A stretch of DNA of 36,625 nucleotides from Planctomycetota bacterium (GTDB lineage Bacteria > Planctomycetota > UBA1135 > GCA-002686595): contig JAPLOE010000228.1 of the NCBI GenBank assembly GCA_026692705.1, forward strand, positions 1 to 36,625. Direction: 5' to 3'. Position 1 is the stretch's first letter. Each line of letters opens with the position of its first letter. The notes beneath the pieces are model-generated. The model worked only from the letters and a program-made list of their open reading frames with translations. It was not told where the DNA came from and ran no database searches. The position numbers and the translations under genes are program-made. This document shows, in pieces, positions 27,342 through 34,880 of the stretch.

Positions 27342-27378
27342 CCGACATCGAAGGCATAGTCAATGCCGTCTATGTCGG
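27342..27378. promoter_or_regulatory. 37-bp nested dyad: probable operator of the XRE-ImmA regulator
   Basis: Outer arms CCGACAT and ATGTCGG and inner arms GGCAT and ATGCC share the same centre (27360), with unpaired 4-base steps between them and a 5-base middle. The four half-sites all read as G(A/G)CAT or its complement. It lies in the 204-bp gap between the divergent XRE-ImmA and AAA genes. On the minus strand a TTGACG (27390-27395) and a weak TAGACG 17 bp further on would put the -10 inside the dyad, as expected for autorepression. Confidence 0.6.
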
Positions 27379-27484
27379 ACGACGGCAACCGTCAACTGGA
27401 CACCCCAGAGGACGAGCCCGCGCCCCCAGCCCGCGCCCTTTCCGCCCCTCTCCAGCGCAGCATTCCCCGCCTGTGGAGCCTCGC

Positions 27485-29791
27485 ATGATCAACCGCGTTC
27501 AGCTAGTCAGAAACATCGGCCGGTTCGACTCGGTCGCGGTCCCTCCCCAGCTCTCGCTCGCCCGCCTGACCCTGATCTACGCAGAGAACGGTCGTGGCAA
27601 GACAACCCTCGCTGCCATCCTGCGGTCCCTCGCGTCCGGCGACCCGCTTCCCATCACGGAGCGGCGACGACTCTCAGCGACGAACACACCGCATGTCGTG
27701 CTGGAGTGCGACGGCGGTCCTCCCAACGCGATGTTTCAAGCGGGAGCGTGGAACCGCTCCCTACCCAACATCGCTGTGTTCGACGACATCTTCGTCGATG
27801 AGAACGTGTGTTCGGGGCTGTCGATCGACGCCGAACATCGGCGGGGTTTGCACGAGCTGATCCTCGGCGCGCGAGGTGTGGAGCTGAACCGCGCGCTCCA
27901 GGATCTTGTCGCCCGAATCGAAGTTCACAACACGGCTCTGCGCACGAGGGCCAACGCGATTCCCACCCAGGCTCGGGGGCCATTCACCGTAGAAGACTAC
28001 TGCGCGCTGACTGAACGGCCCGACATCGCCACCGAGATCCGCGACACCGAGCGCCGACTGTCCGCCGCGCAGGAGCAAGAAGCCATTCGCACCGCCCGGC
28101 AGTTCGACACGCTGACGGTACCGACCTTCGATGTGCGAGCACTTGAGTCCCTACTTGCTCGTGATCTCGCTGGGCTCGACCAGTCGGTGGTGGCTCGCGT
28201 TCAAGCACACCTGGCGACGCTCGGCCCTGAAGGCGGGACCTGGGTTTCGACGGGAATGCGACTCCAAGACGTGCGCGCCCAACACGCGGCAAGTGCCGCG
28301 TGTCCGTTCTGCGATCAAGACATCACACAGGCACCCATCCTCCAGCATTACCGAGCCTACTTCGGCGAGGGCTACCGCGCACTGACTGGCGAGATCGCAA
28401 GCACAATCGACGGACTCGCCCGCACGCACGGAGGAGAGGTTCCTGCCGGGTTCGAGCGTTCCGTTCGCGTGTTGTCCGAGTCGCGGCAGTTCTGGGCACG
28501 TTTCTGCGACGTACCTGAGATCACGCTCGACACCGCCGACCTCGTCAGCAAGTGGCGTGACGCCCGCGAGGCGATCTTGGCCGCGCTCCGCGCGAAACAG
28601 GCAGCGCCACTCGACCCAGTCTCGCTCTCGGCCGCAGCCCGCGAGGCCATTGCGCACTTCGAGTCGTCCCGCGAGGCGGTTCTCGCGCTGAACGCCTCTC
28701 TGGCCGCGTCAAACGCGGCGATCGCGTTGGTCAAGGAGCAAGCGACCACGGCAGACGCCGTTGCACTACGAACCGATCTCGCTCGACTAAACGCCACGAG
28801 AACGCGTTTCGATCCCGCGATTCGGCCGCTGTGCGTGGAGTACCTCCGCGAAGCTGCCGAGAAGGCCCGCTCCGAGCTGGCGCGGGATACGGCGCGCGCG
28901 GACCTCGACAACTACCGCTCGGCGATTTTCCCCGCGTACGAAGCTGCGATCAACACGCACTTGCAGCGATTCGGCGCAGGGTTCTGTCTCACGTCGGTTG
29001 TCTCGACCAACACTCGCGGCGGGTCCGCCTGCACCTACAGCGCCGTGATCAACAATACTCCGGTCCCGGTCACTGCAGCCGACCCAGCGGAGGGCGAACC
29101 GTCCTTCCGTAGCACGCTCAGTGCTGGAGATCGCAACACGCTCGCGTTGGCGTTCTTCTTCGCGTCTCTTGAACAGGCCGGTTCGCTTGCCGACCGGATC
29201 GTCGTGATCGACGACCCCATTTCTAGTCTGGACGAGCACCGCGCACTGACGACGGTGCAAGAGATGCGGCGGCTCTTGGCCAGCGTGCGGCAGCTCATCG
29301 TGCTTTCGCACAGCAAGCCATTCCTTTGCAGCCTCTGGGTGCCCGCCAGCCCGACGGAACGAGCCGGGTTCGAGATCGCGCGGGATGGCACCGGCTCAAC
29401 GATCCGAGCGTGGGATGTGAACCAGGACTGCGTCACCGAGCACGATCGCCGCGATGCGTCTATCCGGGAGTACGTCGAACGAGGCGGCACGAACAGCCGC
29501 TCTGTCGCTCACAGCCTTCGGCCACACCTGGAAGCCTTCTGCCGGGTTGCCTACCCACAGCACTTCCAACCCGGACAACTCCTTGGACCCTTCCGTAGCA
29601 TCTGCGAACAGCGATTGGGTACTCCGAGCCAACTTCTCAACGCTGCCGACGTGGAAGAGCTTCGCAGGCTGACCGAGTACGCGAACAGGTTCCACCATGA
29701 CACGAACTTGGCCTGCGACACCGAGCGCATCAACGACCAGGAGCTTGCCGACTTCGCGCGACGCACGATCGCGTTCACGCGCCGCCCCTGA
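27485..29791 (+). CDS. SMC/RloC-like AAA ATPase with CXXC hook motif (768 aa)
   Basis: An ABC/SMC-class ATPase of the AAA_13 type. Walker A is AENGRGKTT (Lys39), the ABC signature LSAGDRNTL is at 545-553, Walker B IVVIDDP at 572-578, the D-loop SSLD at 580-583 and switch His609 in LSHS. The middle (about 180-480) is a coiled-coil-like arm with CPFC at 273-276, the zinc-hook type of motif known in Rad50 and RloC. The last 130 residues (SLRPHLEAFCRVAYP ... EYANRFHHDTN) could be the effector, as in the anticodon nucleases RloC and PrrC, but I cannot verify their catalytic triad. GGAG six bases before the ATG at 27485 supports the start. Likely an anti-phage sensor or effector. Confidence 0.85.
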   Translation: MINRVQLVRNIGRFDSVAVPPQLSLARLTLIYAENGRGKTTLAAILRSLASGDPLPITERRRLSATNTPHVVLECDGGPPNAMFQAGAWNRSLPNIAVFDDIFVDENVCSGLSIDAEHRRGLHELILGARGVELNRALQDLVARIEVHNTALRTRANAIPTQARGPFTVEDYCALTERPDIATEIRDTERRLSAAQEQEAIRTARQFDTLTVPTFDVRALESLLARDLAGLDQSVVARVQAHLATLGPEGGTWVSTGMRLQDVRAQHAASAACPFCDQDITQAPILQHYRAYFGEGYRALTGEIASTIDGLARTHGGEVPAGFERSVRVLSESRQFWARFCDVPEITLDTADLVSKWRDAREAILAALRAKQAAPLDPVSLSAAAREAIAHFESSREAVLALNASLAASNAAIALVKEQATTADAVALRTDLARLNATRTRFDPAIRPLCVEYLREAAEKARSELARDTARADLDNYRSAIFPAYEAAINTHLQRFGAGFCLTSVVSTNTRGGSACTYSAVINNTPVPVTAADPAEGEPSFRSTLSAGDRNTLALAFFFASLEQAGSLADRIVVIDDPISSLDEHRALTTVQEMRRLLASVRQLIVLSHSKPFLCSLWVPASPTERAGFEIARDGTGSTIRAWDVNQDCVTEHDRRDASIREYVERGGTNSRSVAHSLRPHLEAFCRVAYPQHFQPGQLLGPFRSICEQRLGTPSQLLNAADVEELRRLTEYANRFHHDTNLACDTERINDQELADFARRTIAFTRRP

Positions 29792-29803
29792 GTGCCGTCG
29801 ATC

Positions 29804-29820
29804 CGCTCGCTTGCTGAGCG
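29804..29820. terminator. Small hairpin between convergent AAA and recombinase genes
   Basis: CGCTC and GAGCG with a 7-base loop in the 34-bp gap between the two stop codons. A short stem; a shared terminator is possible. Confidence 0.25.
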
Positions 29821-29825
29821 CAAAG

Positions 29826-30509
29826 CTACGAGGCGGCTCGACGCACGGCGGTCCAGATGACCTTCGGAGTCCAGGGCCGTCCGCTGTGCTTCGTCGGCAC
29901 TGATTCTCCTGTGAGCTGGTCCGCGATGGCCTGGAAGCTGAGTCCCTGCGTGCGTAGCTCCACCATTCGGCAGACAACGCGCTGCTCCCCCTGGTTCCGT
30001 ACGAGCCTCTCGCCCTCAGGGTCGAAGTCCCAGCCGCAAGACGCGAACCGAGAGATGCGGCGGCCCGACCTGCGCATGTGCGCCATCGCTGCGCGCGTGC
30101 GCTCGCTCACTTGGTCCCGCTCAAATTCGTTCAAGACCGCCAGCAACCGGAAGACCATCTTCCCGCTCGCGCTCGTGGTGTCGATGCGCTCGGAAAGCGG
30201 GACGAGTTCCGCGCCGGACTTCGCAAGCCGGTCGCTGATAGACAACGTGTCTCGTGTCGATCGGGCGAAGCGGGAGAGCGAGTAGGCGACGAGCGCCGCG
30301 CGACGTTTGCACGCTTCGCGCAGTGCGACTTGCAGACCGGGCCGCTGCTCCATCGACGCGCCGCTGATCCCGGCGTCTTCGTAGATCACGACATCGGTCT
30401 CGTCGTGGAGCTTTGCCCACGCTTCGATCTTCTCGCGCTGCGCGTCGAGGGAGACTCCGTCCTGGACCTGCCCCTCCGTGCTCACGCGGATGTACCCGAC
30501 GACGACCAT
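29826..30509 (-). CDS. Serine recombinase, resolvase/invertase type (227 aa)
   Basis: The N-terminal catalytic domain carries GYIRVSTEGQ with nucleophile Ser10 and Arg8, then the conserved SLDAQREKIEAWA, YEDAGISGASMEQRPGL, AYSLSRFARSTRD with the catalytic arginines, and FRLLAVLNEFERDQVSERT, the long E-helix. The C-terminus (LRTQGLSFQAIADQLTGESVPTKHSGRPWTPKVIWTAVRRA) is a short recombinase-type DNA-binding region without the zinc ribbon of large serine integrases. Size and layout fit a resolvase, invertase or small transposon recombinase. A TTG start at 30560 would add 17 residues; ATG 30509 matches the family start better. A 26-bp palindrome lies directly upstream. Confidence 0.9.
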   Translation of the reverse strand: MVVVGYIRVSTEGQVQDGVSLDAQREKIEAWAKLHDETDVVIYEDAGISGASMEQRPGLQVALREACKRRAALVAYSLSRFARSTRDTLSISDRLAKSGAELVPLSERIDTTSASGKMVFRLLAVLNEFERDQVSERTRAAMAHMRRSGRRISRFASCGWDFDPEGERLVRNQGEQRVVCRMVELRTQGLSFQAIADQLTGESVPTKHSGRPWTPKVIWTAVRRAAS

Positions 30510-30551
30510 GCCGAAGGAGCGCCCTCGATGGCCTCGGAAGCGGAGGGAATC

Positions 30552-30577
30552 CGTTACCAACCGCTCGGTTGGTAACG
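30552..30577. repeat. Perfect 26-bp palindrome with central CT, upstream of the recombinase
   Basis: Arms CGTTACCAACCG and CGGTTGGTAACG are exact complements around the dinucleotide CT. The length and 2-bp centre match the crossover sites of resolvases and invertases, which cut with a 2-base overhang. It begins 43 bases before the recombinase ATG. It may be the recombination site, an autoregulatory operator, or both. I found no second copy in the window. Confidence 0.6.
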
Positions 30578-30779
30578 CCGGACCCGGCGAGGTCGGGAAC
30601 TTCTTTCTCGGTTGGCGGGTGGGATGGAAGTTCCTTCCGAGGAGACCCCCGCCGTCGCCGTTCCTGGCTCGGGGAGGGGACGAGCTGGTCCTCGACCGCA
30701 GCTTCCTGCATCGGCAACGACCCGATCAGCGGCCGACGCTGGAGGGTCTCGGGACGGGCCAGTACCATCGCTCGGCGAC

Positions 30780-30856
30780 GTCCCCGTAGCTCAACCGGAT
30801 AGCGCGCAGCTTTCCGAAAGCTGAGGTTGCAGGTTCGATTCCCGCCGGGGGTACCA
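30780..30856 (+). tRNA. tRNA-Arg(CCG), with encoded CCA
   Basis: Full cloverleaf: acceptor GTCCCCG with CGGGGGT, D-arm GCTC and GCGC, anticodon stem CAGCT and AGCTG (perfect) with loop TTCCGAA (anticodon CCG at 30814-30816), variable AGGTT, T-arm GCAGG-TTCGATT-CCCGC, A discriminator and CCA. Flaws: one mismatch in the D-stem (T-C), one in the T-stem (A-C), and wobble pairs at the top of the acceptor stem. It may be functional but weakly degraded. It stands alone inside the defence island, between recombinase and restriction genes. Confidence 0.85.
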
Positions 30857-30887
30857 GCCCGGCCCCGCCGAGCGTGCTCCGCCGGGC
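30857..30887 (+). terminator. Hairpin directly after tRNA-Arg
   Basis: GCCCGGC and GCCGGGC form a 7-bp stem with a nested GAGC/GCTC stem inside, starting at the base after the CCA. A second small hairpin (GTAGAC and GTCTAC, 30891-30907) follows. They fit termination or 3'-processing of the tRNA transcript; there is no T-run. The rest to 31025 holds nothing I can name. Confidence 0.4.
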
Positions 30888-31025
30888 GCGGTAGACGCGT
30901 TGTCTACGGAGAGCCTGGTGGGCTCGGCAGGATGACGGGTCTCGTCACGGCAAGACCGGCGAACGCGCGATCCCGAATGCGGCCGAGGCGCGGCCGGGTT
31001 GACCGCTCGTCCACTCCCGCCTCCG

Positions 31026-31742
31026 TCAGTAGCTCCAGTGCTGATGGCTTGCGGGCAGGCGGTTGAGCAACTCGCGCGTCTCGCGCCAGCCTGGCAGGAC
31101 GCGGTCCATGATCGCGACGAAGCGCGGGCCGTGCGTCGGTTCGAGGAGGTGGGCCATCTCGTGCACGACGATGTACTCCAGGCACTCCCTGGGCTTCTTC
31201 GCCAGCTCCGTGTTCAGGCGGATCGTGCGAGCCGCCGGGTTGCAGCTACCCCACTTGGTCTTCATCTGCTGAACGAAGAGGCCCTTCACCGAGACCGAGA
31301 GCCGTGGCTCCCATGCCTCGATCAGCGGCGAAACCTCGCCCTTGAGCTGCTGCCGATACCAGGCAGCGAGCACAGCCTCGCGTGTCGGCACGTCCGTGCC
31401 TGGCCGGACCCGTAGAACGAGGGTGCCATGCTGGACTCGCACTTCGGGCGCGGCGTCCACCTCGACCACCTTCAACAGGAACCGCTTGCCCCAGACGTAG
31501 TGACTCTCACGATCTAGGTACTCGCGCTGAGCCTCCCGGTCCTGCTCGTGCAGCGTGCGCTGGTGCTGCCTGATCCAGCCGAGCTTGGAGATTGCGAACA
31601 GCCGGATCGTGTCGAGGCTCATCCGCTGAGGAGCGGCGATCCGTACTCGGCCAGTCGGCGGATGGACGCTCAAGTGGATGTTCTTGATGTCCTTCCTGAC
31701 GACATCGACGGTGATCCCACCCACGTCCAGCGTCGCAGCCAT
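31026..31742 (-). CDS. YgjP-like (DUF45/M48-type) metallopeptidase (238 aa)
   Basis: A soluble zinc protein of the YgjP/SprT-like class. Motifs: KNIHLSVHPPTGRVRIAAPQRMS, QMKTKWGSCNPAARTIRLN, then the metal site HEMAH at 194-198 with the third ligand in EPTHG (His204), and LPGWRE near the end. This family often follows hsdR in type I restriction operons, for reasons not understood to my knowledge; control or turnover of the restriction complex is a guess. Its ATG overlaps the hsdR TGA by one base (TGATG), so its output is tied to HsdR. Confidence 0.9.
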   Translation of the reverse strand: MAATLDVGGITVDVVRKDIKNIHLSVHPPTGRVRIAAPQRMSLDTIRLFAISKLGWIRQHQRTLHEQDREAQREYLDRESHYVWGKRFLLKVVEVDAAPEVRVQHGTLVLRVRPGTDVPTREAVLAAWYRQQLKGEVSPLIEAWEPRLSVSVKGLFVQQMKTKWGSCNPAARTIRLNTELAKKPRECLEYIVVHEMAHLLEPTHGPRFVAIMDRVLPGWRETRELLNRLPASHQHWSY

Positions 31743-34700
31743 CAGTACTCACGCTGCTGCTTGATGATGAGGAACATGCGCTCGACCTCCGCCGGGTTGT
31801 TGCCGAGCAACGGCAGCAACGCCCGCTTGATCTCGTTCTCCCGAGCCTGGTGCCCGCGCCAGTCGTCCGGCCGCACTCGCTTGACGGTCTCGTCGATCGA
31901 CAACGCGAGATTCAATCGGACTTCATCGGTTGCTCCGTAGGTCGGCGGCGTCTCGCAAGCCGCTCCCGCCTGCATCGGCTGGGCGGGTGCCTTCAGGTTG
32001 TTGAAGAGCGCGCGCATCCCAGGCGTCCTGAGCTGCTGAGGCGCACCCTCGGCCTGCCCGCTCTGCACCTGCTTCGCGAGGTCGGCGATGCGCTTGAGGT
32101 ACTCCTCGTACTCGACGCGCTTGGCCTTCAGGTCCGCGATGATCTCCTCCAGCAGCTTCGACATCCGGTCGTAGTAGGCTGGATCGTTCAGGTGCTCCTT
32201 GATGATCTTGCTGCGGACGTTGTTCGCGATCGTCTCGGCGACCGCTTGCTTGTTGCCTTTGATTCCGCTGGGCAGGCTGTTAATCGCGCTGGCCATCCCG
32301 CTCTTCACGACGAGTTCGAGCAGCGACATGTTGTCGAACGGCGAGATCGTCCTCGGATCATCGGCTTCGATGTAGGTGTCGATGAGGTGGCGCATGTCCG
32401 CCTCGTACGCCTTTAGGTCGATGGTCTCGCCGCTGGCCTTGCGGATGATCTCGCGCAGATCGAGGAAGCGGTCGAGGTTCCGCTTGATCCCGGCGATCTC
32501 GGCCGGGCTGTACCCCGCCGCCTCAAGTTCGTCCGCAATGCTTGCGTACGCTCGCACGAGCGCGACCGTGGACTTGTACAGCGCGACACGCCGTGGCTCT
32601 CGATCGGCCAACTCCGCCGCGACCTCGGTGTTGCCGCAGAAGTAGTGAATGTGCTCCAGCTCCCCCTTCGGCGGCTGCACTGGCGCGCAGATCAGCGCGA
32701 CGGCTTCGAGCGCGTTGTCCAACTGCTCGCGGCCCCGTGTCAGGCGGTCTTGCAGCAGGATCTCGGGGTCGGCGCCGCCAGATGAGTGATCGAGCTCCGA
32801 GGAGTAGACCTGTATCGCGCCGGTCCCCTTCTCGTTGATGAGCTTTGCGAACAGGTCCTTGTAGTCAACGATGTAACCGAAGTCCTTGTCGTCGCCATCG
32901 AGCCGGTTCGTCCGACAGATGGCCTGGAACAGCCCGTGATCCTGCATCGACTTGTCGATGTACAGATACGTGCAGCCCGGCGCGTCGAAGCCCGTCAGCA
33001 ACTTGTCCACGACGACGAGCAGGCGCATGTTCGCGGGCTGCTTCTTGAACAGCTCCTTCGCCTTGTCCTCGTACGTCTCCGTCTTGCTCATGCCAGGACG
33101 CGCATCGACGCCCTTCAGCAGCTCGGTGTACGTGTTGTAGATGAACTGCTTGTCCGTCTCCGTGTTCGCTCCCGTCTCCTCCAGGGTCACGTCCTGAGCT
33201 TGCGGGTTGTAGGACGTGACGACCGCGCATCTGCCCTTGAAGACGGTCTTCTGGAACAGCTCGAAGTACTTGCACGCCTCGTAGATGCTGGACGCCACGA
33301 GGATGGCGTTGCCGCGCTGGTTGGACAGTCGCGGCTTCACGCTGAAGTCGAACACGATGTCGCTCACCACGCGCTCCATGCGCGAGCGGGAGCTGAGGAC
33401 GTTCTGCATCGTGCCCCACTTCTCGCGCAGTGCGGCCTTCTGCCACTCGTTCAGGCCATTGGTCTTGGCGTCGAACCAGGCGTCGATCTTCGCTTCGCTG
33501 CCGAGACGCTGGTCGATGTCGCGCGCCTCGTAGACGAGGTCGAGCACCACCTTGTCCTCGACGGCCTCGCTGAACTTGTAGGTGTGGATGTAGCCACCGA
33601 ACACCTCCAGGCTGGTCTGCTTGTCCTGCTTGAGCAGCGGGGTGCCCGTGAAGCCGATGAAGACGGCACTGGGCATCAGCGCCTTCATGGTTCGGTGCAG
33701 CTTGCCGCTCTGGGTGCGGTGGCACTCATCGACGAAGACGAAAATCTCGCCGACCGTCGCGCAGGGCTGGGCCGCGAGTTCCTTGATGAACTGCTCGAAG
33801 TCCTCGACGCCCCGTTTGCCGAACTTGTGGACCAGTGAGCAGAGCAGGCGCGGCGTAGCCAGCCCGAGCAGGCTCATCAGGTCGCGCCCGCTGCTGGTGC
33901 GAGTGATCGCCTCGCCAGCCTCGCTGAAGACGCCCTCGATCTGCTTGTCCAGCTCGTCGCGGTCCGTGACGATGACCACGCGCGCGTTGGGCTTGTTCTC
34001 CAGAATCCACTTGGCGAGGAGCACCATGACGATGCTCTTGCCGCTGCCCTGCGTGTGCCAGATGATCCCGCCCTTGTAGGCACCGACGTGCTGCTGCGCC
34101 GCCTTGATGCCGAAGTACTGGTGGACGCGCGGTAGCTTCTTGATGCCGCCGTCGAACAGCACGAAGTCGTGCATCAGCTCGATCAGCCGCGCCTTGCCAC
34201 ACATCTTGAGCAGGTACTTGTCGAGCGTGAAGCGGCTGTTGTCCGCCTCATCCTCCTTCCACTTCAGGAAGTACTTCTCCTCGGTGCCGATCGCGCCGTA
34301 CTGCAAGCCCTCCGAGTCGTTGCCTGCGAAGACGAACTGCACGGTGCTGAAGAACCAGGCGTTGAACTCCGGCTGCTGGTTGGAGAGGTTCTGCCGGATT
34401 CCGTCGCCGATGGAGACGCGGCTGTTCTTCAGCTCGATCACGCCGACGGCGATCCCGTTGACGTAGAGCACGAGATCGGGTCGGCGCTCGTGATTGCCAC
34501 GCAGCGTCACTTCTTCGGCGATCGCGAAGTCGTTCGACTCCGGCTGCTCCCAGTTGATCACCTTGACCGTCTCGGTGACCTTGCCAGCCTCGATCTTCAC
34601 GGGCACGCCGTAGCGCAGCAGCCCGTACACCGCCTTGTTGTTCTCGTAGAGGCTGCGGTTGGGGTTGTCGGCCTCGGTGCGCAGCAGGTAGATGGCGCGG

Positions 34701-34879
34701 CTGATCCGCTCCGACGAATGGCCTGCCTTCTTCAGGTAGGCGCTGAGCAGCGACTCCTCGATGTTGCTGTTGTCCGGCCGGTCGGTCCAATCACCGAGCG
34801 TGCGATCGCCGAGTTCGTCGCGGAACAGCTTGACGACGCGGTCCTGTGTCACGCGCTCGGGAGTGCCGACACCACTCAT
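31742..34879 (-). CDS. hsdR: Type I restriction enzyme, R subunit (1045 aa)
   Basis: ATP-dependent translocase/nuclease of a type I restriction-modification system. The N-terminal PD-(D/E)XK nuclease shows RPDLVLYVNG-IAVGVIELKN with Asp135, Glu149 and Lys151. The SF2 motor follows: Walker A TQGSGKS (276-282), VIVTDRDELDKQ, the DECH box at 384-387, FTGTPLL, and motif V/VI segments (DKLLTGFDAP, AICRTNR). A C-terminal helical region (SKLLEEIIADLKAKRVEYEEYLKRI) would dock on the methylase complex. Length and order are normal and no frameshift is visible. The start is one base after the stop of the NucS-like gene, with AGGG upstream. Confidence 0.96.
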   Translation of the reverse strand: MSGVGTPERVTQDRVVKLFRDELGDRTLGDWTDRPDNSNIEESLLSAYLKKAGHSSERISRAIYLLRTEADNPNRSLYENNKAVYGLLRYGVPVKIEAGKVTETVKVINWEQPESNDFAIAEEVTLRGNHERRPDLVLYVNGIAVGVIELKNSRVSIGDGIRQNLSNQQPEFNAWFFSTVQFVFAGNDSEGLQYGAIGTEEKYFLKWKEDEADNSRFTLDKYLLKMCGKARLIELMHDFVLFDGGIKKLPRVHQYFGIKAAQQHVGAYKGGIIWHTQGSGKSIVMVLLAKWILENKPNARVVIVTDRDELDKQIEGVFSEAGEAITRTSSGRDLMSLLGLATPRLLCSLVHKFGKRGVEDFEQFIKELAAQPCATVGEIFVFVDECHRTQSGKLHRTMKALMPSAVFIGFTGTPLLKQDKQTSLEVFGGYIHTYKFSEAVEDKVVLDLVYEARDIDQRLGSEAKIDAWFDAKTNGLNEWQKAALREKWGTMQNVLSSRSRMERVVSDIVFDFSVKPRLSNQRGNAILVASSIYEACKYFELFQKTVFKGRCAVVTSYNPQAQDVTLEETGANTETDKQFIYNTYTELLKGVDARPGMSKTETYEDKAKELFKKQPANMRLLVVVDKLLTGFDAPGCTYLYIDKSMQDHGLFQAICRTNRLDGDDKDFGYIVDYKDLFAKLINEKGTGAIQVYSSELDHSSGGADPEILLQDRLTRGREQLDNALEAVALICAPVQPPKGELEHIHYFCGNTEVAAELADREPRRVALYKSTVALVRAYASIADELEAAGYSPAEIAGIKRNLDRFLDLREIIRKASGETIDLKAYEADMRHLIDTYIEADDPRTISPFDNMSLLELVVKSGMASAINSLPSGIKGNKQAVAETIANNVRSKIIKEHLNDPAYYDRMSKLLEEIIADLKAKRVEYEEYLKRIADLAKQVQSGQAEGAPQQLRTPGMRALFNNLKAPAQPMQAGAACETPPTYGATDEVRLNLALSIDETVKRVRPDDWRGHQARENEIKRALLPLLGNNPAEVERMFLIIKQQREY

Positions 34880-34880
34880 G

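Noticed and set aside
30891-30907. Small hairpin GTAGAC/GTCTAC after the tRNA as a separate attachment site
   Set aside because: Six-base arms are common by chance and no second copy is visible.
32786-33838. 350-codon plus-strand frame opposite hsdR
   Set aside because: Antisense shadow; no recognisable domain, and hsdR is intact on the minus strand.
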